Assembly (NCBI GenBank): GCA_017500625.1
Contig: JAFVYX010000042.1
Span: 1 to 7,360, forward strand
Source of the DNA: Clostridia bacterium
GTDB lineage: Bacteria; Bacillota_A; Clostridia; Oscillospirales; CAG-272
Length of the DNA: 7,360 nucleotides
Direction: 5' to 3'
In this document: in pieces, positions 1 to 4,738 of the stretch
Layout: each line of letters begins with the position of its first letter
Numbering within the stretch: position 1 is the first letter of the stretch
Position numbers and translations under genes: made by a program
Notes under the pieces: model-generated
The model's input: only the letters and a program-made list of their open reading frames with translations
Databases searched by the model: none
What the model was told of the DNA's origin: nothing

Positions 1-2
1 AT

Positions 3-245
3 GCCTACGCCATTACGGTCCATAAGAGCCAGGGAAGCTAGTATGGCACCGTCATACTTCCGCTCTATTCCTGCCCGCCGATGCTGAGAACGCGCAATCT
101 TCTTTACACCGCGATCACGCGTGCCCGTCAAAGAGTGATTCTCGTCGGCCGTGAGGATATCCTTGCCGCTATGGTAGAAAACGATCGCCATTTTCTGCGC
201 TATACTCACCTGGCCAGGCGCCTTGCGGCTGCTTTTTCTGAGTGA
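3..245 (+). CDS. recD2: RecD2-like ATP-dependent DNA helicase, C-terminal end, with in-frame TAG
   Basis: This is the last ~80 codons of a superfamily 1B helicase of the RecD/RecD2 type, a cytosolic 5'-3' DNA helicase of DNA repair. The frame reads AYAITVHKSQGS, then a TAG at 39-41, then YGTVILPL and a C-terminal part with RNLLYTAITRARQRVILVG, ending in TGA at 243-245. HKSQGS and the TAITRAR block are the late helicase motifs that complete the ATP site and DNA contacts in this family. The residue after KSQGS is normally Glu (GAG or GAA), so the TAG fits one GAG-to-TAG change. Similarity continues unbroken after the stop, so the frame is intact and only this codon is disrupted. It could be a sequencing or assembly error near a contig end, a true nonsense mutation, or, less likely, a recoded codon. 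The 5' part lies outside the window. The family call is firm; RecD2 rather than a RecBCD RecD is inferred from the RecD2-like C-terminus (RYTHLARRL). Confidence 0.8.
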
Positions 246-273
246 GGTGTGAAACTAAAAAACAAAAAACGGT

Positions 274-306
274 CGTCTGTCATTTTTCGCTTGCAAAAGA
301 CAGCCG
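274..306. promoter_or_regulatory. Imperfect inverted repeat overlapping the -35 box; terminator-like on the minus strand
   Basis: CGTCTGTC (274-281) pairs with GACAGCCG (299-306) with one mismatch. Inside it, TTTT (284-287) can pair with AAAA (295-298) across a two-base bulge, leaving a seven-base loop. On the + strand no T-run follows, so it is not a normal terminator for recD. On the - strand the hairpin is followed by a T-rich run (complement of 256-269), which is the shape of an intrinsic terminator for antisense transcription. The repeat also spans the -35 box, so it could instead be an operator. The pairing is visible; both roles are guesses. Confidence 0.35.
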
Positions 307-319
307 CTTCGTGTATAAT
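291..319 (+). promoter_or_regulatory. Sigma-A-type promoter for the mreB-like gene
   Basis: TTGCAA at 291-296 and TATAAT at 314-319 are separated by exactly 17 bases. This gives one mismatch to the consensus -35 box and a perfect -10 box. Transcription should start near 325-327, leaving a short leader of about 24 bases before the ATG at 350. It is the only convincing promoter in the window, and it separates the mreB-like unit from recD. The -35 box lies partly in the arm of a hairpin described separately. Confidence 0.8.
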
Positions 320-338
320 AAATATACTTTAAACTTTT

Positions 339-343
339 GAGGA
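339..343 (+). promoter_or_regulatory. Ribosome binding site of the mreB-like gene
   Basis: GAGGA ends six bases before the ATG at 350. It fixes the start, which also places the first phosphate-binding loop at residues 8-14, as expected for an MreB. Confidence 0.7.
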
Positions 344-349
344 ACAGGA

Positions 350-1381
350 ATGAGAACGAGAATCGGAATCGATCTTGGGGATGCTGGGATCGTCGTCAGC
401 AAGGTTGGCGATGCGTGCATTCACAAGGAAAGCGCGGTGGTCGCACTCCACCGTGAGGACGGTTCCTTCCTGGGAATCGGAGGAGATACCGACCGATACG
501 AAGCCGCTGGTGGAGGGGAGGTCGTTCTCCGCCGCATTTTCAAGGACGGTGCCGTGATCCCCGAATACACCCGTGCCGCGATGGCACACCTCATTTCCCG
601 CTATCGGACAAGCGACGGCGGCTGCCGCGTGCTTTTGAGCGTTCCCTGCAGCATTGGTGACGTGGAGGAGGGGGCTCTGGCGGAAATGGCCATTGACGCG
701 GGGGCCGATGAGGTCTATCTTGTCTATTCGCCCCTGGCGGCGCTGATCGGCAACGGCATTGATCTTGGCGGTGGTGCGGTTATTGTGGATATCGGTGCTA
801 CCCGAACGGATATCCTGACCGTCTGCCATGGCAGGATCTTTTATAAAAAGACCGTGGAGGCAGCGGGCAAAAGCTTTGACCTTGCCGTGTCTCAGTATCT
901 TTACGATAAGCACAAGGTAAGGATCTCAGCAGAAACTGCTGAGCAGGTCAAGGTCAAGGTTGGAACGGTTTGGGTGGGCAATGAGAAAAAGTATATCGAC
1001 GTCCGCGGACGCGATATGACAAACGGCGATTATTGCACTGTGAGGATCTCCTCGGAGGAGATGTTTGCGGCACTGGAGGAGCCCATGGCGGCCCTTATAG
1101 AAGGAGTCTGCGATGCGATTACCAAGATTCCGCCCGATTGTGTTAACGACGTATTCGATACGGGGATCCTTTTGTCGGGCGGTGGTTGTCAGCTCGATGG
1201 GATCGACAAGATGATCGGTGGTGTTACGGGCGTTGCCGTCACTCGCCTTTCGGATCCTGCCAACACGGTGGCACGGGGGCTTGCCACCCTTCTGGAAACG
1301 GTGACCGAGCCGCGCTCGGCAGGTACCCTCAACATTTCACGGTATATTATGAAGGCGGCGGCAGAGCCGCAGAGAGGATAA
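350..1381 (+). CDS. Divergent MreB/Mbl-family actin-like protein
   Basis: A 343-residue actin-fold protein of the MreB family; MreBs form membrane-bound filaments that guide wall synthesis in rod cells and are usually 330-350 residues. Family blocks in order: GIDLG (6-10), a block around VPCSIGDVEEGA (98-109) matching VPSGVTEVEKRA, AGADEVYL (117-124), VDIG (146-149), AGKSFD (172-177), TAEQVKVKVG (196-205), the VRGRD stretch (218-222), SSEEM.AALEEP (234-245) and LSGGG (275-279). Several nucleotide-site residues differ from the usual MreB. Phosphate loop 1 reads DLGDAGI instead of DLGTANT. Phosphate loop 2 reads DIGATRTD (147-154) instead of DIGGGTTE. The EEP motif, whose first Glu matches actin Gln137 and supports hydrolysis, reads YSP (126-128). 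ATP hydrolysis is therefore probably weak or lost (inference). It has its own promoter and is followed three bases later by a membrane miniprotein. It is likely a paralog beside a canonical MreB elsewhere. The family call is firm; whether it acts in cell shape is unknown. Confidence 0.88.
   Translation: MRTRIGIDLGDAGIVVSKVGDACIHKESAVVALHREDGSFLGIGGDTDRYEAAGGGEVVLRRIFKDGAVIPEYTRAAMAHLISRYRTSDGGCRVLLSVPCSIGDVEEGALAEMAIDAGADEVYLVYSPLAALIGNGIDLGGGAVIVDIGATRTDILTVCHGRIFYKKTVEAAGKSFDLAVSQYLYDKHKVRISAETAEQVKVKVGTVWVGNEKKYIDVRGRDMTNGDYCTVRISSEEMFAALEEPMAALIEGVCDAITKIPPDCVNDVFDTGILLSGGGCQLDGIDKMIGGVTGVAVTRLSDPANTVARGLATLLETVTEPRSAGTLNISRYIMKAAAEPQRG
1371..1377 (+). promoter_or_regulatory. Ribosome binding site of the miniprotein gene
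   Basis: AGAGAGG lies inside the last codons of the mreB-like gene, seven bases before the ATG at 1385. A good site at correct spacing is the main evidence that this short frame is translated, probably coupled to the gene before it. Confidence 0.65.
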
Positions 1382-1384
1382 GAT

Positions 1385-1486
1385 ATGAATTCGAAAAATC
1401 AGAAGTTTGTCCAGATCATGGCGTTGGTGCTTGCCATTCTTATGATCGGTGGTGCGGCTACGGCCATTCTTTACTCGATTCTTTGA
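1385..1486 (+). CDS. 33-residue single-pass membrane miniprotein
   Basis: The frame starts three bases after the mreB-like stop and ends in TGA at 1484-1486, 17 bases before the terminator hairpin. The product begins MNSKNQKFVQ, with Lys4 and Lys7, followed by one hydrophobic helix at about residues 9-33 and almost no tail. The basic end should stay in the cytosol (positive-inside rule). The helix carries the small-residue run GGAATA (22-27), with small residues four apart, a pattern that often lets helices pack together. The layout (about 30 residues, lysine-rich start, one C-terminal helix) recalls Prli42, the stressosome-linked miniprotein of Firmicutes, and other short DUF-type membrane peptides, but similarity is too slight to assign it. 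Its place behind the MreB-like gene suggests a shared task, perhaps membrane tethering; that is inference. Translation is well supported by the ribosome site, spacing and tight fit between the stop and terminator. Confidence 0.72.
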   Translation: MNSKNQKFVQIMALVLAILMIGGAATAILYSIL

Positions 1487-1503
1487 TGGGCCGGCATTTT
1501 ACC

Positions 1504-1544
1504 AAAAGAAAAAGGAGAGCCTCCGCTCTCCTTTTTCTTTTTTT
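1504..1544 (+). terminator. Intrinsic terminator of the mreB-like/miniprotein unit
   Basis: A 17-base-pair perfect stem (1504-1520 with 1525-1541) closes a CTCC loop. Its core is GGAGAGC/GCTCTCC, flanked by A-rich and T-rich arms, and Ts continue to 1544. It starts 17 bases after the miniprotein stop. Because the arms are A-rich on one side and T-rich on the other, it should also work on the - strand as a second stop for galM transcription. Confidence 0.9.
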
Positions 1545-1554
1545 CACGGATAGG

Positions 1555-1585
1555 AAAAGAACTGTGCGGTGGGCACAGTTCTTTT
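1555..1585 (-). terminator. Intrinsic terminator of the secA-galM series, bidirectional
   Basis: A 13-base-pair perfect stem (1555-1567 with 1573-1585) closes a GGTGG loop; the core is AAGAACTGTGC/GCACAGTTCTT. It begins four bases past the galM stop (1590-1592). On the - strand it ends in a TTCTTTT run, and on the + strand in TTCTTTTT, so either direction may be stopped. With the hairpin at 1504-1544 it forms a double terminator between convergent genes. Confidence 0.85.
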
Positions 1586-1589
1586 TGCA

Positions 1590-2573
1590 TTATGCCTTTT
1601 TTTCGAGATGATAGACCGTAGTGTGATCGTAGATCTCTCCGGCACGCAGAATTCCCTCACCACGGTTGACGGCATTCGGCTCGGCTTGCGCTTCAAGGCA
1701 AAAGGCGGTGTGCTTTTTCTTCTCAACGCCGCCGCGGAAGGCGGGACCTCCCTCCATGGCGCAGGCGGTGTAGAGCTGAAGGCAGGGCTGGGTGGTGTAC
1801 AGAGAGAGCGAAAGCGCATCGTTTTCCACGATCGCTGCCAGCGAGGGACGGCGGGGATCGGCGCTCTTTGAGAGAATAAAATTGTTATCAAAGCCGCCCA
1901 CCTTATCCCCGATCCTGCGCGCGCGGCGCAGATCGAATTCGGTGCCCTCGACGGAGGGGTGCTCCCCCGTGGGGATCAGTGTGGAATCCAAGGCAGAATA
2001 ACGGTCGGCCAATATCGTTGCCTTGTAATCCAAAACGGAGGTTCCCACCCGAACCAGGTTAAAATAGGCGTGGCTTGTAAGACTGAGGGGGGTGTCAGCA
2101 TCGGAGGTGGCCTCATAATGGATCGTGAGGGAGGCGGCGCTCAGCGTATAGGTGACCTTGACCGTGAGATTTCCGGGATATCCTTCCTCGCCGTCAGGGC
2201 TGAAGAGAGAGAGAACAAGCGCGGTGTCCTCGGCACTTAGGACACGAAAAAGACGGCGGGAAAAGCCGACTTTACCACCGTGATGGCTGTTTGGGCCCTC
2301 GTTGACACTGAGTTGGTAGGTCTTTCCGTTCAGAGAAAATTTTGCGCCTGCAATGCGGTTGGCAACTCGACCGACGAGTGCCCCCTGATAGGTCGTATCG
2401 GCAAGATAATCGTCAAGGGTATCAAAGCCGCATACAATATTGCGCCCTTCAAAGATATAGTCGGTGATGATACCGCCAAGGTTTAAGATCCGAACCTCGC
2501 AGGTCTCGGTTTTCAGGGTGTATTGAAGCACCTCGGTACCGTCGGCAAGAGTTCCAAAGCATTGTACTTTCAT
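1590..2573 (-). CDS. galM: Aldose 1-epimerase (mutarotase)
   Basis: A 327-residue cytosolic enzyme that interconverts the alpha and beta anomers of galactose, glucose and related aldoses, feeding the Leloir pathway. Family marks are all present: GRVANRI (68-74) with the sugar-binding Arg73, N..HHGG (95-100) with His98, TSHAYFNL (166-173) with the catalytic acid His168, FDNNF (228-232) with Asp229, and FCLEAQ (291-296) with Glu294 as the catalytic base. The length is normal and nothing is missing, so it should be active. The start is fixed by AAGGAG (2579-2584) five bases upstream. It is the last gene of the - strand series, 21 bases after the 476-residue membrane protein, and ends just before a terminator. 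No other galactose gene is in the window, so it may serve general sugar metabolism. The exact sugar cannot be read from the sequence. Confidence 0.93.
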   Translation of the reverse strand: MKVQCFGTLADGTEVLQYTLKTETCEVRILNLGGIITDYIFEGRNIVCGFDTLDDYLADTTYQGALVGRVANRIAGAKFSLNGKTYQLSVNEGPNSHHGGKVGFSRRLFRVLSAEDTALVLSLFSPDGEEGYPGNLTVKVTYTLSAASLTIHYEATSDADTPLSLTSHAYFNLVRVGTSVLDYKATILADRYSALDSTLIPTGEHPSVEGTEFDLRRARRIGDKVGGFDNNFILSKSADPRRPSLAAIVENDALSLSLYTTQPCLQLYTACAMEGGPAFRGGVEKKKHTAFCLEAQAEPNAVNRGEGILRAGEIYDHTTVYHLEKKA

Positions 2574-2578
2574 AAAAA

Positions 2579-2584
2579 CTCCTT
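2579..2584 (-). promoter_or_regulatory. Ribosome binding site of galM
   Basis: Read on the - strand this is AAGGAG, five bases before the galM ATG at 2573. It lies in the 21-base gap to the upstream gene. That gap has no room for a separate promoter, which supports co-transcription. Confidence 0.75.
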
Positions 2585-2594
2585 GTTTTTTTGA

Positions 2595-4025
2595 TCAAGC
2601 ATCGATATCGGGAGCGGTGACCTCATGCTCGCTAAAGAGCCGCCGTGTACGGGCCGTGGCAAGAAGCACCGTGTCTATGGCCAAGGCAATGGAAAAAACA
2701 AGGGGCAGGATCCAGAACCCCGCAAATATAGGAATGTAGAAGGCGTTGCCGCCGTAACCCGGCTGCATGTCTACACGCTCGTTGTACTGGGCGAGAAACG
2801 TGTAGGCAAAGGAGACGGCAGCGCTGATAACGGCAAAGAGAAGACAAAGGCGATCCTGCTTCCGTTCCTCGCGCCGCTCGGAGAGCCACACCCGTCCTTC
2901 GTAGGTTTCGGGTGACGGTACGGTAGCGTCTCTCCTTTGAAATTCGTTAAGGCCGAGGCCAAGAAAAATGAAGGAGGCAAGAAAGAGCGCCTCGGAAAGG
3001 GCGGAGAGCAAAAGCACGGGAAGATAGGCGGCGGCCGCCTCGGGATTCAGATAGGTGTCGGCAGGAAAGCGGGCGAGGTCTGCCAGCGTGTAGGATTCAA
3101 AGAAGCGGTTGCGATAATAGAGGGATAGGATCGTTGAGGCAAGATGAGCCGCTGTCACGGAAAGCGTAAGGATCCGCCGCTTCTTTACCAAAAAGAAGAG
3201 AAGCACGGCCAGCGCAAGGAAGAGCGCTGCTCCAAGATACGCTGGAGGGACAGGGACGTTGTCAAAGAGAAGATCCACCGAAAGCGTTACCGCTGCTGCA
3301 AAAAGGAAGAAGGGCAGGGAAAGGCGCAGACGGCGGCTTTCACGCTGAGAAAGATCCTCGCAGTAGGGAGAGGCCAGAGTCCTCACCCCCTCATCTCTTG
3401 CCAGAGAATGGAAGTACGGCAGAATGTATCCGAGCCATACGATACCAACGATCAGAGCAAGGAAAAAGGCAATGGCAAGGAGAAAGACGTATTGTGTTGT
3501 GGTGACGGTAAAGCCCTTTCCCGTCAAGGGATCGTAGGTTGAGAGGAAGGCAAAGTCGGGGAGTGTGGAAAGCGCCGCCTTCACGATGATAAAAATTATG
3601 GTCATCGCGCGGATACTCTCAACGCCGCCGCGCACACGCTCGGCCTTCAGTGCTGCAGGGCAGTTGAAGCGTGCTCCCAGGTAGAAGAGCCCTTCAAAAA
3701 GGTTTTGAAAGGCAGGAAAGAGGAAAATCAACTCCAATATGGCAAACACCAAAGAAAAGAGGGTGATCGTCACGCGCTCCGAGGATAGGGTGAGCATAAT
3801 AAACAGCGCGGGAAGCTTGATGAGCGTGATGTAAAAGAGCTTGCGGAAGGCCTCGGCCGCGCCGGCCATATAAGGAACAAAGGACACGAGGTGCCTGAGG
3901 GCATACAGGATAAAGAGATAACCGATAAAATCGGGTAAAACGTCAATGGTCGATACGTTGGGGTTGAAAAGGAACCATGCGCCGACCGACAGGGCGATCA
4001 CGGGAAAGACCTTGCGCTTTGACAT
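2595..4025 (-). CDS. Uncharacterised polytopic membrane protein, 476 residues
   Basis: I do not recognise a named family. Hydrophobicity by eye gives about 12 membrane segments, near residues 8-20, 31-49, 63-80, 88-104, 138-154, 178-202, 236-252, 262-280, 286-303, 333-357, 392-411 and 430-456. A short charged loop (residues 207-235, with RRLRL at its end) splits the protein into two halves. A second charged stretch (362-391, with ERREERKQDR) lies before the last two segments. The motif LPDFIGYLFILYALRHL (30-46) and the block LELIFLFPAFQNL (97-109) are echoed in the gene just upstream, so the N-terminal half looks like a paralog of that protein. No ATP-binding, protease or glycosyltransferase motif is visible. 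The ATG overlaps the upstream TAA by one base (TAATG), which suggests coupled translation, helped by AAAGGA ahead of the start. It could be a transporter, a flippase-like or an integral sensor protein; no choice is justified. Confidence 0.85.
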   Translation of the reverse strand: MSKRKVFPVIALSVGAWFLFNPNVSTIDVLPDFIGYLFILYALRHLVSFVPYMAGAAEAFRKLFYITLIKLPALFIMLTLSSERVTITLFSLVFAILELIFLFPAFQNLFEGLFYLGARFNCPAALKAERVRGGVESIRAMTIIFIIVKAALSTLPDFAFLSTYDPLTGKGFTVTTTQYVFLLAIAFFLALIVGIVWLGYILPYFHSLARDEGVRTLASPYCEDLSQRESRRLRLSLPFFLFAAAVTLSVDLLFDNVPVPPAYLGAALFLALAVLLFFLVKKRRILTLSVTAAHLASTILSLYYRNRFFESYTLADLARFPADTYLNPEAAAAYLPVLLLSALSEALFLASFIFLGLGLNEFQRRDATVPSPETYEGRVWLSERREERKQDRLCLLFAVISAAVSFAYTFLAQYNERVDMQPGYGGNAFYIPIFAGFWILPLVFSIALAIDTVLLATARTRRLFSEHEVTAPDIDA

Positions 4026-4726
4026 TACTTTTTATCCTTTCTTTTCTTTTTCCTTTCGGCACGGTAGCGCCGTTCCTCAGCCATTTCCTTGGCGCGCCGT
4101 TCCTGCATTTCGTCAAGCTTCGCGCTCAGACGACCGAGGCCGGGGAGAGAAAAACCGCCCTTGTCCATAGAGAGGTCCTCCGGAAGACAGATCCACATAT
4201 AGAAGCTGTAGATCATCTTGAGGTTGAGGAAGGCGATAACGATCCCCACCAAAAGGATCGCGATGTTGTAGCGGACAAGGAATAGGGCAGAGCTTTCGCC
4301 GTAATTGAATTGGCCCGCCAGGAACAGAAGGTAATAGACGGTAGTGAATATGCGGTTGCGGAAGGCCCGGACCTCAAGGACACGCACCTCGGTCTCTTCT
4401 GCCAGTGCCTGCAGACCCCGGAAGAGGAAGAAGCAGAACACAAGCTCAAGCGCATAGGCGGCCAAGGGGATCAGGCGGAACAGCAGCTCCTCTTCCTTGG
4501 TGGGCAGGAGCGAAAAGAGCGCCGCCACCTCAAGAAGAAGATAGAAAACGCCAAGGACGGCCGTGGGGATCATAGTGCAAAAGGCACTCTTGAGGGGGCG
4601 GTTGTAGGCCGCAAGCTTGGTCATGGCCAGGAGCATAACAAGATAACCGAGGATCTTAGTAAAGCCGGGATAGACCAAAGTATTCAGATTGATGAGATAT
4701 CCCAAAAACAGGATGCCAAAGCCCAT
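4025..4726 (-). CDS. Uncharacterised membrane protein with basic C-terminal tail, 233 residues
   Basis: No named family is recognised. About six membrane segments are visible, near residues 1-17, 24-41, 51-73, 82-104, 124-139 and 146-176. They are followed by a hydrophilic, mostly helical tail (200-233) rich in Arg, Lys and Glu that ends in KKKRKDKK. The tail should be cytosolic by charge. Residues 26-38 (LGYLVMLLAMTKL) and 93-105 (LELVFCFFLFRGL) match blocks at the same spacing order in the downstream 476-residue protein, so the two are probably diverged tandem paralogs. The start follows secA by 12 bases and has GGAGGG (4732-4737) five bases upstream. A membrane protein with a strongly basic end directly behind secA invites comparison with YidC-type ribosome-binding tails, but no YidC core is seen and this is only a thought. 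Confidence 0.85.
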   Translation of the reverse strand: MGFGILFLGYLINLNTLVYPGFTKILGYLVMLLAMTKLAAYNRPLKSAFCTMIPTAVLGVFYLLLEVAALFSLLPTKEEELLFRLIPLAAYALELVFCFFLFRGLQALAEETEVRVLEVRAFRNRIFTTVYYLLFLAGQFNYGESSALFLVRYNIAILLVGIVIAFLNLKMIYSFYMWICLPEDLSMDKGGFSLPGLGRLSAKLDEMQERRAKEMAEERRYRAERKKKRKDKK

Positions 4727-4731
4727 GGTAG

Positions 4732-4737
4732 CCCTCC
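4732..4737 (-). promoter_or_regulatory. Ribosome binding site of the 233-residue membrane protein gene
   Basis: GGAGGG on the - strand starts one base after the secA stop and lies five bases before the ATG at 4726. It fixes the start and fits translation coupled to secA. Confidence 0.7.
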
Positions 4738-4738
4738 G

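Noticed and set aside
36..44. Pyrrolysine or other programmed reading of the TAG in recD2
   Set aside because: The expected residue is Glu, not Lys-like, no downstream recoding element is evident, and no other in-frame TAG occurs in the window. A base error or nonsense mutation is simpler.
246..349. Riboswitch or structured leader ahead of the mreB-like gene
   Set aside because: The predicted transcript leader is only about 24 bases, and no known aptamer core can fit.
329..913. - strand open frame of 194 codons opposite the mreB-like gene
   Set aside because: It mirrors conserved MreB coding blocks, has no ribosome site, and would be transcribed from inside the mreB-like gene toward its promoter.
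1186..1611. + strand open frame of 141 codons spanning the end of the mreB-like gene, the miniprotein and both terminators
   Set aside because: It runs through two strong terminator hairpins and is in a different frame from both real genes; its Arg/Cys/His-rich product has no recognisable motif.
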